A DNA stretch of 64,000 nucleotides from Tuctoria greenei (lineage: Eukaryota > Streptophyta > Magnoliopsida > Poales > Poaceae). Of this stretch, positions 42,366 to 53,753 are shown in pieces. The translations under genes were made by a program, and so were the position numbers. Positions within the stretch are counted from its first letter, which is position 1; each line of letters begins with the position of its first letter. The notes below the pieces were generated by a model. It had not been told where the DNA came from and made no database searches. It saw nothing but the letters and a program-made list of their open reading frames with translations. The stretch spans positions 13,206,001-13,270,000 of the forward strand of contig JAYESD010000001.1 of assembly GCA_036927565.1 (NCBI GenBank). Reading direction: 5' to 3'.

Positions 42366-42969
42366 TAGTGTCCCCGACCATCGCCAACGTGAAGGTCTTT
42401 CACATGCTGAACATGGTGGGGCAGGCCTCAACCTCATCTCCACGGCGGCTTTCCGGAAGCTGCAGCTGCCGATGTCCCAGCTCACACCTTCGAGCCCGTT
42501 CTCAGGTGTCGGACCGGGGCAAATCCTCCCGTACGGTAACATTCACCTCCCGGTGACCTTTGGGACCCTGGAGAAATACCGTACGGGGAGCATTTTGTTC
42601 GACGTGGCGGACGTCGACCTTCCTTTCAACGCGATCATCGGAAGACCGACGCTCTACAGGTTCATGGCTGTATCCCACTACAGCTACCTCGTCCTGAAGA
42701 TGCTGACGCCTTCCAGCGTCCTCAGGGTCAGAGGGGACCGCTCAGCTGCAGTATCCGCCTTGGAGCAGCTCCAGGCGCTCGCAGCGGGGAGGGCTCCGGC
42801 TCCGGGGGGCGCGAAGGGGAGCCGACCAGAACAGGGTCCGACGCAGCGGGCCTCCACTTCTACACCCCGCATGCGACCAGTCGACGACGACGTCCCGGTA
42901 AAGGTCATCAGGATTGGCTCCGAGGCTGCCCAGACAACCCGCATCGCGAGGAACCTGGACAGCAAATAG
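42290..42969 (+). pseudogene. pol: Tat-C protease region
   Basis: Aspartic protease-like segment: GGAGLNLIS around 42415-42440, flap-like and C-terminal ILFDVADVDLPFNAIIGRPT near 42590. The position of the catalytic Asp reads His (CAT 42412-42414) and a one-base loss just upstream shifts the frame. Continues to TAG at 42967-42969 before RT. Confidence 0.75.
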
Positions 42970-43845
42970 GAACTCGCGCTCGTCACCTTCCTCCGAGACA
43001 ACATTGATGTGTTTGCATGGCAACCATCACAAATGCCCGGGATCCCCAGGGAGGTGATTGATCACCATATGAAGATCTACCCCGACGCCCGACCGGTGCA
43101 ACAGAAGCCCAGGAAACAGCCCATCGAGCGGCGGAACTTCATCCATGAAGAAATCAAGAAGCTTCTCGATGCTGGTTTCATCCGGGGTGTCCACCACCCA
43201 TGGTGGTTGGCCAACCCTGTTGTCGTCCCCAAGGCTGGCGGGAAACTCCGGATGTGCATCGACTACACCAACCTCAATAAGGCATGCCCAAAGGATCCAT
43301 TCCCTCTTCCTAGGATAGATCAAATAGTAGACTCAACATCAGGCTGTGACCTTCTATGTTTCCTAGATGCATATTCTGGTTTCCACCAAATATCAATGTC
43401 TAGGGAAGATGAGGAACACACTGCTTTCATAACAGTAGATGGCCTGTATTGTTATGTCTCCATGCCTTATGGACTTAAGAATGCTCTCCCCACCTTTGTA
43501 CGTGCAATGCATAAGACATTTGGGGACCTCATTAGAAATCTGGTAGAGGTGTATGTTGATGACATCGTGGTAAATATTAGAGCCCACACATCCTTATTGG
43601 ACAACCTAGCCCAAGTCTTCAGCAAGCTGCGCACAACACGCACGATGTTGAACCCCGACAAGTGCGTCTTTGGGGTTTCTGCGGGGAAGCTCCTTGGTTT
43701 CTTGGTTTCACACCGAGGAATTGAGGCTAACCAAGAGAAGATTAAGGCAATAGAACTGATGCGGCCGCCGGCCCGCATCAAGGATGTGCAGAAGCTTGCA
43801 GGGTGTTTGGCAGCCCTCAGCTGGTTCATCTCAAGACTCGCTTAG
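42970..43845 (+). pseudogene. pol: Tat-C reverse transcriptase domain
   Basis: Open for about 290 codons. Motifs in order: IDDHHMKIYPDAR-like lead, WLANPVVVPKAGGKLRMCID near 43205, FLDAYSGFHQI near 43360, YVSMPYGLKNALPTF near 43456, catalytic VEVYVDDIVV near 43546, and GKLLGFLVSHRGIEAN near 43684. All three catalytic Asp positions appear intact, so this is the best preserved Tat RT in view. It ends at TAG 43843-43845 where Tat-B has Glu. The Tat-A insertion site in Tat-B corresponds to about 43664 here. Confidence 0.9.
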
Positions 43846-46460
43846 CGAGCACTGCCCTTCTTCAAGATTCTACGGAAGTCGGGTCCCTTTGTGTGGACCG
43901 AGGAAGCGGAAGCAGCGTTCGAGGAACCAAGAAGCACCTAACGACGCTACCCATTATGGTGGCGCCAGAACCCGACGAACCACTCCTGTTGTACATCACC
44001 GCAACAACGGAGGTGGTCAGCATGGTCTTGGTTGCAGAGCGGCCGGAGCTACTGCCGTAGCAAGCACCCGAAGGAGCCCCTGGGGAGGAAGCTGAGCCTC
44101 AGGGCCCGGACCCAACAGAGGACCCCCTCGCTGTGTGCTCCAGTGACCAAGTGCCCTCCGGGTCCCAGCCCCCGGAGGTCCGACTAGATCCTGGGGGCCA
44201 CATTCCCCAGGATACAGACGCGTTGCAAGGAGCTCCGGACCCCCCAGGGAGGGTTCGGAACTCCCAACGGCCGGTCTACTACATCAGTGAGGTCCTCCAT
44301 GAAGCAAAAACGAGATATCTGGAGGTACACAAACTATTGTATGCAGTGCTCATAGCATCGAGGAAGCTCCGGCATTACTTCCAGGATCACCGGGTTTCAG
44401 TGGTCACCTCTTTCCCACTAAATACCATACTCCACAGCCCTAACTCGACTAGCAATGTTGCCAAGTGGGCAGTGGAACTGGCAGAGTTCGAGCTGGAGTT
44501 CTTACCTCGACATGCAGTCATGAGCCAAGCACTGGCGTACTTCTTGGCAGAATGGACTCCATCGCCAAGCAACCCAGGGGGCCCAGACAATGGAGAAACG
44601 GTGCCCAAGGCCCCAGTTTTCACCGAAACCCCCTGGACGCTCTACTTCGATGGCTCCTCGCAGAAGTATGGGGCCGAGGTCGGGGTCCTGCTCCTCACCC
44701 CGACTGGGGAGCAGTTCAAGTACATGGTGCGTCTCGACTTCAAGGCGACTAACAACATGGCGAAATACGAGGCCCTAATCTTTGGGCTAAAAACTGCCCT
44801 GACTCTCAATGTCCGTCAGCTTCTGGCTAAAGGTGATTCTCAACTGATCATAAAGCAAGCCAAAGGGGAGTGCACCTGCAACGACCCTCAGCTGGCAGAA
44901 TACTTGTTGCATGTTCGGAAGCTGGAGAAGGACATTGAAGTCTCGGACCTGTGCCATGTACCCTGAGCCGACAACTCAATCGCAGACGACCTGTCAATGA
45001 AGGCCTCCACATGGTCCCCCGTGACTGAAGGAGTCTTTGCAAGGACGTTACCACGACCAACCGCCCGGGCAGCCGAACCGGGCGAAGGGGTCGAGCCCAG
45101 CACCTTGAAGCTGGCAGTCCTGGCGGCCCTGCTACCATGGAGCCCGCCAAGGATCATATGCGCCACCAGGGGCTCCAAGCTACCGGGCGCCCAAGATCCA
45201 GAGGCTCAAGCAAGTCTTGATGCATGGATCTCGGAGGTCCGGGACTACTTGAAAGACAACATCCTTCCCGAAGAACATGCCTTGGCAGAAAGGATAGTCC
45301 GCAGGGCTAAGAGGTACACGCTGGTGGAAGAGGATCTCTAAAGGCGTGGCGCCAATGACATCCTGCTGCGATGCATTACCTGGGAGGAGGGCTGCGACTT
45401 GCTCGCAAAGATCCATGGAGGTGAGTGTGGGAACCACGCGTCATCCTGCACGCTGGTCGGTAAAGCCTTTTGGCATGGCTTTTACTGGCCGACAGCACTC
45501 CAGGATGCCGCCGAGATGGTTAGGAGATGCAAGGCGTGCGAGTTCCATGCCAAGCAGATCCACACACCAGCTCAGGCGCTGCAGATGATCCCTCCCTCAT
45601 GGCCATTCACTGTATGGGGGTTGGATATCCTGGGACCCTTTCCCAGAGCTGTCGGAGGATTTCGGCACCTCTACGTCGCCGTAGACAAGTTCACCAAGTG
45701 GCCGGAAGCCGCCCCAGTTGTCACCTTCAACAAGCAGTCAGTAGTCAAATTCATCAAGTTGATCGTCTGCCGGTTTGGGGTCCCGAACCAAATCATCACT
45801 GATAACGGGACCTAGTTCACAAGTGCAGCGTTCTAGGAATACTGTGAGGACCTTGGGATCCAAGTCTGCTATGCATTTGTTGCTCATCCAGAGAGCAATG
45901 GACAGGTCGAGAGGGCCAATGCAGAGATCCACAAGGGCCTCAAGACTCGCACATTCTCACACCTTGAGAAGCATGGTGCAAATTGGGTAGATGAGCTTCC
46001 GTGTGCGCTTTGGGCTAGCCGGACATCAACCAGTCGGGCTACGGGGGAAACGCCTTTCTTCTTGGTGTACGGGGCAGAGGCCGTCCTCCCCCCAAAAATT
46101 ACCAGAGGCTCCCCCCGTGTCCGGGTGTACGATGAAGCCGCGCAGGACCAGCTCCAGCGTGAATACGTGGACCTCGTCGATGAGGGACGAGTGAGAGCGA
46201 ATATCCGAAATGCGCGGTACAGGCAGGCGCTCCGGCGCTACCACCAGAGGACCGTGCGGAGTAGGGAGCTAAAGGTAGATGACCTGGTGTTGCGTCACAT
46301 ACTCTCCCGGGAAGGGGCTAACAAACTCTCCCCCAGATGGGAGGGCCCCTTCCGGGTTACGGAGGTATGCCGCCCAGGGTGCGTCCGCCTAGCTACGGAG
46401 GATGGAGAGCAACTGCCCAACCCCTGGAACATCGAGCACCTCCGTAAGTTCTACCCCTAG
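43846..46460 (+). pseudogene. pol: Tat-C RNase H, aRNH and integrase
   Basis: RNase H start FVWTEEAEAAFEE, frameshift near 43930, TAG near 44058, then a long frame 44133-44966 with RNase H end, connection and aRNH (LYFDGSSQKYGAEVG; KYEALIFGLKTAL, where the conserved Glu/Lys differs from the other copies). TGA near 44966 and TAA near 45339 interrupt. Integrase: GECGNHAS...CKAC zinc finger (45420-45540), LDILGPF near 45622, ITDNGT near 45798 followed by TAG at 45813, TAG near 45834, HPESNGQVERANAE near 45888, and an open C-terminal part 46062-46460 ending EHLRKFYP. Dual RNase H is a Tat-lineage mark. Confidence 0.9.
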
Positions 46461-47095
46461 ACCAGAGTTAGGACAACTTTCTTTCATTGTAAAAGGTACA
46501 TAGTGCCTAGGAACAGTACTTAGGGTAACTAAGGCTACGGAGATGGGTCTCTGAGTGCACATTTCGCTTAGCCTGGTCCAGAACCCTAAGTAGGTGCACT
46601 CGACTTCCCTTGTCGCTCGTGCCGGGTCGTTCCCCTTGTAAAGTCTGTCCAATGTTATGGGAAACCGTAATGAAAGAATGTTGTCCTGCCCTGTATAGGG
46701 TTTGTCATTCAAAAAATTATCTTTAATTTTTTATGATATTGTTGTAAGTTCGCCATAGCTCTTGGTCAATCATGGGTGCTGTCATTTGTTCCCTGCTTTA
46801 GCAATAGTGGGAGCCTTGATGTCTGGTTGCAGGTGGGGTCGCTTGAGGTACCTGCAATGTGCCTGGGGCCTCGGATGTTCCCATACTCAGGGGTCTGTGT
46901 CTCCAGACGATCTCCCCGGGAAAGGCTTACGCTGAGCGGGAGGTCTAGGGGCACAGCCTGCTTAGCCTGGTCCTGTACCCTAAGCCTATGCGCTCTGCCT
47001 CGCTAGCGCTGCAGCTGAGTCCTGGGGACCAGATGGACCACCCTTAAGTAGTATGGATAGCGAGCCCTAGGTGCAGATGCACTGAATTACCCAAG
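46461..47095 (+). other. Tat-C 3' untranslated region, shortened
   Basis: Matches Tat-B 34388-35022 and then jumps at 47096 to sequence equal to Tat-B 35979 onward. No gene. Confidence 0.8.
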
Positions 47096-48325
47096 CGCAC
47101 CGGGCTGAAGCCGAGCGGCACCAGACCTAAGTCGGCGCCGCCCAGGATCTCCCAGACCTTCTGGGCCTCAACAGAACGTGACGCCCGGAGCTCCTGCACC
47201 TCCTGCTGGGCCGCCGCCAGCGCCCGGGGGCCGCCGTCCAGGAACCGCTCCTCCCTGGATGCCAGGGCCCTCTCGCGCTCGCTGACCTCCCTCTTGCGGC
47301 AGCTCAAGTCACCCTCCTTGAGGGTGATGTTGAACTTGCAGTCCAGGAGAGCCTGGCGCTCAGCGAATTGGGCTTGCTCCACCTCAGCCAGGGCAGCATC
47401 CCGGCTGTCTAGCTCGGCGGCACGGACTCTCGCCCCTTCCTGTTAGAGGATGAGCCGACGGGAGGTCGCCTCCACCTCAGCTTGCTTCGCCGCTAACTCC
47501 TGCTCCCGTTCAGCAAGAGCAGACTCCCGGCACGATAACAGCTGCTGGAGCTCCTCGCAGGACTGGAGGCGGGAGCTAGCCTCAGCATGGATTGCCGCAG
47601 TGTCTACCTTCAGCTTCTGGGTGACAGCATCCAGGCGAGCGATAAGCTCGCGCTCCTGGTCGAGGATTTTCATCTCCTCCCGGATGACCGCCTCCCGCTG
47701 CGCCACCCGGCTCTTCGCCAACCAGGTCCGGGCTTCTAGGGTCCTCGCCCATTCCCGAAGCTGGTCCTCCTCGTCCTCAAGCCTCCCCCTCTCCCAGTCG
47801 AGGGCCGCCCGAGCCTGCCGAAAGCCGGAGTAGGCTACGGCCATGGCTTCAGACAGGGGGAGGGGCTCCACCGTAGCAGCAGGTCCCTGCCTCCCCACCT
47901 CTTCAATATCGTCCTCCATTTGGAGGACCACTGGGGAGACGGGGACCAGAGCTTCCCCAGTCGGAGAAGGCGGGGGGGGGGGGGGGGGGGGGGGGGACCG
48001 CCCCTGGAAGTAGGTGCGTCGTCTCCAGGGGCCCCCTCCACAGCGGAGGCCCCATCACTGCTGCCAGCGGCTCCTAAGCCGGCTCCGGGAGCTCCACCCG
48101 GGGCGGTGGCGCCAGCCGACGTAGCAGCGTCAGCCGGCGCGGTAGCATCGGCCAGTGCGGAGTAGCCTGTGGATGCGGAGTCATTGGCGGGTGCAGCACC
48201 AGTCGCCAGCACGCGTTGCGCACCCTCAACAGCTGCTGTAGGGGCCTTGGGCACGAGGCCCGAGGCACCTCGGCGGCAGCAGCCCGATGCGCCCAAGCAG
48301 GGTCTGAGGCTGCAGAGGAGCCCCG
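47096..48325 (-). pseudogene. Tat-C antisense gene, middle part only
   Basis: Minus-strand coiled coil (47931-47443 and 47382 down to about 47096) with the Ala-rich start of exon 2 at 48296-47835. The C-terminal end is lost at the deletion junction (frame then runs on into 3' UTR), and exon 1 is cut off by Tekay-2 at 48326. A TAG lies at 47443, and a long G run at 47972-47996 breaks the frame. Homologous to 35979-37210 in Tat-B. Confidence 0.82.
47972..47996 (+). repeat. Poly-G tract in Tat-C antisense gene
   Basis: About 25 G in a row. Tat-B has eight to nine G at the equivalent place (near 36851). Confidence 0.88.
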
Positions 48326-50526
48326 TGTGACGCCCGGTTCCAAAAAATGAACCAAGCTAACGCTTATGTGTGCCTAGGATGTTCATCACACATACACGAG
48401 TGCAATCACAAAAGAGTATACAGAAAATTACCACAAGACAAGATTAATTAACCAAATTTTATTACACAAACCATGTTATCCTCAAATACAAGCTCTAATG
48501 AATATTAACGACAAGTTTAACTAATGCAGCGGAAACAAACTAATTAAGCAACTAAGCAAACTGAGCATAAGGGATAGCGCAGCTCCAATAACACCACAGG
48601 CAAAGCTGACGGTAGACACGGCCTAGGACTCCGCATTATCGCCATTAAACTCCCAATCCTGACCTGCAACTGTTGGGGGTGGGGATTGCAAGAGTGAGTA
48701 CATGTCGTACTCAGCAAGTGTGGAAAGTATGACATGTGGCTGATTCAAATGACGACAATAATAATGGCAAAGTGCTGAAAAGTACATTAAAACATTCGAA
48801 AAGCAATATATTACATGTATGTCAAGTAAACCCATCATAATCATAAGTAATATCACAATACCAATCCATAGTTCACCATCCTCATCAATAATTCCAGATT
48901 TCACCATTTACCAATAACCATATTCAATACCAGAAATTAATCCACAACCATAATACCAACCATAACTATAATACCAACCATAACCATCCCAAATACCATC
49001 CCAATACCGAGTACCCTCTAATCATGGAAGTTGTCCAGTTGCTCATAACCGGGAGCACAGCTATCATGATAGTTTTAGACACACTCTGCAGAGTTTGTAC
49101 CACTTTACCCACGTGTTTGTGATTTCATCACCTTTCGATGACTAGAACCTCTATTATGCCGTCTCACACTTCCGTCGGTGTGTAGCCAAGAGATCACAAA
49201 ATAGCCTTTACAAATGGATTACTATCCTATTTAGACCCCACTGAGGTTTCACCAGTGGCGATGTCTCCTACAGAGCACATCTTCAACCAAGGGCTACCTC
49301 TTGAGCCATTCGGATCCCATGGTAGTCCCACCAATCATCAACGAACCCAATCTGACTACCCCTTCTCCGAGCATCCACAATGGTCCAAACAGCACTAGCA
49401 AAGCCCTAATAAATCAGCTACGCCGCACCCGTACTTGGCCTCATGGTGGCACTGTAATCCTGGCTTATTCTCGCATGAACTGGTCCTTAGATCTAAAGCA
49501 AGCAAACCACCATAACATCCAACCCATCCACATACCAGACTTGCTTAGATCACCATACCAGATTTAACCAGTTCATGTCAACCACAATCTCATTAATGCA
49601 TAATTAAATTAAGTAGTGTAGTTGTTCTTCCATCCCAATTAATTAAGCGAAGCAAAAAGGTAAAAACCCTTCCCGACTCTCTACCAGGTATTCCAGGTGA
49701 CAAGGGTGGTTAAACAAAGCTAGTCAACTTCCTATCATAGGATGCCCATCAAATTGACACAAGCATGCAATTTTGCAAACAAAACATTTATTTTAAAACT
49801 GGATCAATATGATTCAAGGACACTTTCCTTGCTCTTGCGGTTGATTAGGGTCAAAGCCTTCAAACTCTTGGTGCTGTAGATCCTCCGTGGCACTTTCTAG
49901 CGCAAATCCGTCTAATCCACACAATAAACATACAAGACAAGAAACACAATCAAGAAGTGCACAAATATTACTCAATATGTCATGACATGCATGATTGATG
50001 CAAATTCAAGGTAGAACTTGTCAATAGATTGCTTTTAATGATCGATAGCTAGTTCCAATAGATTTTAACAAGTTATACAGGTTTGGATGTGATTAGGTCA
50101 GTTTTTGGGATTAATTCAATACAATTTATCTAGAGAAATCGGACTAGTCCGCTAGGGACCGGACAAGTCCGCACTTTGCGAGATCAGCAGATTAGGGTTT
50201 TCTAGATCGACGTGAATTTGGAGATTAGGGGTTGAATTCATGTAAGGAAAAGAGAATAGAAGGTATATCAGGTGTTTAGAACTCAAATGAATCAAGAAAC
50301 TTGGAGGTAACACTTGGATCTTGATGATCTAGGGTTGGTGATGAACTTGGGGATGAATTGGTGGTGAAGAATGAAACTTGGTGGAGATCTTGATCCTCTT
50401 TCGTTTCCTCCTCTTCTTCTTCTTGCTTGGGATCTTCTCCTCCCTCCTTGATGGTGGCTCCCCACGAACTAGGGTTTGGGTGGGTGGAAAAGTGGCAAAT
50501 AGATGTCAATCCAAGGGGTGGGGCTG

Positions 50527-50534
50527 TTTATATA
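50527..50534 (-). promoter_or_regulatory. TATA box of Tekay-2 LTR
   Basis: Minus strand TATATAAA. Confidence 0.6.
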
Positions 50535-50701
50535 GAGGTGGAGGCTAGGGTTAGATGGATTTCGAGTTTTGGGATGAGTAGAGGCCGGTTTAGAGTCCCA
50601 CATGGGCTCTAAAAGAGTTAGGCACCACGTCCCTAGGCCCACTTAACGTGAAACCTGAGAAACATGTCATAAAACAAAAGATCAACTCGGAGTCGTGAAA
50701 T

Positions 50702-50842
50702 ATCGGACAAGTCCGGAAAGGACCGGACTAGTCCGAAGTTGTCCAGATAGAAAATCGGACAAGTCTGGCCAAACATCGGACAAGTCCGACTTTAAACAGA
50801 GAGGAAATCGGACAAGTCCGCTGGAACACCGGACTAGTCCGG
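50702..50842. repeat. Palindromic motif cluster of Tekay-2 LTR, part 1
   Basis: GGACTAGTCC / GGACAAGTCC motifs up to the Copia-2 insertion; the cluster continues at 61235-61384. Confidence 0.85.
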
Positions 50843-50843
50843 A

Positions 50844-50848
50844 AAAGT
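50844..50848 (+). repeat. Target site duplication AAAGT (left) of Copia-2
   Basis: AAAGT repeated at 61202-61206; removing Copia-2 and one copy restores the Tekay LTR sequence seen at 20670-20700 and 28387-28417. Confidence 0.95.
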
Positions 50849-51457
50849 TGTAGCATCAAAGAGCACGTGAAAAGCTACCAGAGGGGGGGTGAATGGTAGA
50901 TTTAAAAATCTTACGCAGCGGAAACAATTAAACCCCAAACCCTTTCGGCAGAAAAACGATATGTTAAAGAAATCGTGTGTGAGACTAATCTAAACATGTT
51001 TCACCATGACAAAAGTGATAGATATCAGAGAGTAACAAGTCACGAAGACAACACAAAAAGAATCACTCAAATCCGTCAAGAAAAACTCAAGTTATGATCG
51101 AAAGATCAAACAATGGTCATTCTGCCCTACCCGAGAAAAAACAGTTCTGGAACGCTGCAAAGAAACTCGTGTAGATCATAGACCACAAATCCAATGACCG
51201 TTAAATTTTGACAGATGATAGAAAATCAAGTTGTGAAGACAACCCAAAAGGAATCACGTCAATTGTATCTGTAAAACTCGAGTTATGATAAAACCACCGA
51301 CGAAAGGTAGTGCTGTCCAGAAACTCGACGAGTAAAACTTGTCTGGAACAAGTCGGACGAACAAGACACAAAAGTTCCTTCAAACTACGAATTTTATTCA
51401 ATAGAACACAAGAGGAACAGCCCCAAAGTCTTGCACCATGAGCTCTGGGCTCCCTTG

Positions 51458-51465
51458 CTTATATA
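51458..51465 (-). promoter_or_regulatory. TATA box of Copia-2 3' LTR
   Basis: Minus strand TATATAAG. Confidence 0.6.
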
Positions 51466-52239
51466 ACCAGCTCGAAAGCCAACTCAACTCAGATCAGGAA
51501 CCTAAACCTACTCTGTTCATGAATCGTAACTTTTCATAACTGCTTAGGATTCTTCTATACGCAGATAGAAGCAATCTTAAGACTTCCAAACACCTTAGTA
51601 ACGTATCCCACATTCCTAAACAACTCAAATTCGTGACCCACACGAAATCCTATCATAACCAACTCAAATCTTTCCATATTTGAGTCAAACCCGACTCAGC
51701 CGCAGCCTGAGTCCATAACCTAGTCGGTTTGACCTTTCCGACCAATTCTTTACGTCTATATCTCTTCATCACGTCTCGGAACCATGTAGCCACGTCCATG
51801 CACTCCTTGCACACGTGCAAACATCTTCCAATGACGTTCACTATACCTTCATATGCATTGTTCTTGATTCAATCATGCTGCGCAACCTCCTGATCAGCTC
51901 AACCATAATTCCTCCTGAATTTGGTTGTTGGAACCTCATCTCCTCCCTGAGACTAGTCCAATGGATCCCGTCACCAGCCATGTCTTGAACTCAAGCAACA
52001 CCTGCACATGAATAAACAACCAATCCATACGAGCCCAAGTCCTCGACTTGACTCACGTCAGTTCCGAACACAACACCCTGTGTGAGAACCTCACATAAGC
52101 ATGTTGCAAAACCACAGTAACACGATATCATCCATATCAACCAAAACGCACTAAAAACTTAGCAAATGAATACTAAGAAATCTTTCCAACAATGTGAAAC
52201 AAGTATGAAACATTGCAAATGAAAAGCAGAAGCACTACG

Positions 52240-52660
52240 GTCAAGTTCCGGACCTTGCCAGAGCAACCCGGACCTTGAGCCGGAGCTAACAAAGCTAGTA
52301 GAACCTAGCGCCGGAGCTTACCAAAACTAGTACAACCAAGCTCCCGCCAGAGCTTACAAAACTAGCAGGACCTAGCACCGGAGCTAACCAGAACTAGTCG
52401 GAACTAGTAAACCCAAAAGCCAGAGCTAGACAAAGTACGTCGGAGCTTAGCAAAAGCATGCCGGAGCTATCAAAGACATGCCGGAGCTAACAAAGTCATG
52501 CCGGAGCTAAAGATAAAGCTCACCGGAGCTAACCAAAGCTAGTCGGACCTTACCAAGAAGTCGAACCTAGCATTTAACGTAGCCGGAGCTACCCAAAACA
52601 AGTTGGACCTATGGTCGGAACTTGCTATAGCTCGGAGCTAGAGTCGGACCTTGATAAAAA
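52240..52660. repeat. GGAGCT / GGACCT motif array in Copia-2 3' LTR
   Basis: Homologous to the Copia-1 arrays but with extra ATGCCGGAGCTAACAAAG-type units. Confidence 0.82.
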
Positions 52661-52747
52661 GGTGTTTTGGTGATATTAAAAACTTTTATCATCAAAGTCA
52701 AGTGTATTCACGACAAGCCAATGTATTCAGCACACATATGTCTTACA

Positions 52748-53753
52748 ATCTCCCCCTTGATGAATGCATTGGCAACACCATTTAAAATCCGAACATTGGC
52801 TTATTCTCATTAAAAGTTTTGAAGACAAATTCTCCCCTTTTTGTAAATCAGAAATAAAATGAGAAGAAAAGCAAAAATTCAAAATTCAAAATTCACATAT
52901 TTCTCCCTCTTTATCATCTCTCCCCATGCACATTATCTTTCCCTTTTTGAATGTATGATTAATCTCTCCCCCTTTGACAATGTATTCAGCAAGGTAAAAG
53001 AGAAATTTTAATTCTTATGAGCATATTATAACATACACATATAAAACAAAGCTCATCCAAGTCATACTATCAAGTAACTTACACTATCACATCAATGAGA
53101 TACATAAAGTAGTGTAAGCCATGCTAGAGATCAAATGTAATTTTCAATTTAATCAAGTCATGATCTCACAAACTTAACTATTTCAAAACCTGAAAGCATG
53201 ACACTTGTTGTTGCATTTTATTATTTTTCAAAGCACAAATTTAGATCATATAATATTTGCAAGAGATTATATGTGCATCTGCCTTATTCTAACCAACCAA
53301 GCCAAGCCTATGTCATTTGACAATCAGAAGCTTAAGGACATGGTTTAGTCATACACAACTTCTTCCAAGTTCATATCTAAGTGCAATGACAAGCCATCTC
53401 AAAAGAAGAAGTGCGATGCATGCATATTCTCTTGATCTTTTCTCAATTTATATTTGTTCATAAAAACTCAACATGTGAGTAGATTACTTGATTAATTCTT
53501 TATGATTAAAGGCACTTGTGAACATGTAACAAGTTCAAAACAGCAAGAAAGTTCGACCATGACCAGTTTTAGTGTAAGTAATTATTCCAATTACTAGACA
53601 TGGCAAAAACTACAAAATGTATAACATGAGTAATGTAGTAAGAACTTTCAGCATGTAAAAGGAATCACAAAGTCATATATGTATGAAATACTATGCTCAT
53701 ATTATTTTAATTTCAGATTCACACATAGACTTCCCAAGTTTCAAAACTCCCCC
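52748..53753 (-). other. Copia-2 non-coding tract with multiplied polypurine tracts
   Basis: PPT next to the LTR at 52748-52760 (minus TCAAGGGGGAGAT) and further C-rich plus-strand tracts near 52831, 52902, 52965 and 53748. No env-like gene is visible. Confidence 0.8.

Larger units (their letters stand above)
40671..48325 (+). mobile_element. Tat-C: outermost Tat/Retand-lineage gypsy element in view
   Basis: Plus-strand gag (entered mid-gene), protease, RT, RNase H, aRNH, integrase, shortened 3' region and the 5' part of the antisense gene (on the minus strand), stopped at 48325 by Tekay-2. Its gag reading frame is open right up to the Tat-B LTR end, which fits interruption by Tat-B rather than a missing leader. 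A deletion of about 957 bp at 47096 removed the 70-bp repeats and the end of the antisense gene. Confidence 0.87.
48326..50848 (-). repeat. Tekay-2 3' LTR, segment 1
   Basis: Reverse of the Tekay-1 LTR from its end inward. With 61207-61511 it adds up to 2828 bp. Keeps the 77-codon frame (50509-50276), TATA box and part of the palindrome cluster. Confidence 0.93.
50849..52747 (-). repeat. 3' LTR of Copia-2
   Basis: TGTAGCATC...GTCTTACA, 1899 bp. TATA box at 51458-51465 (minus). Motif array at 52240-52660. Differs from the right LTR by scattered substitutions and one fewer unit of the CCGGAGCTATCAAA type. Confidence 0.95.
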
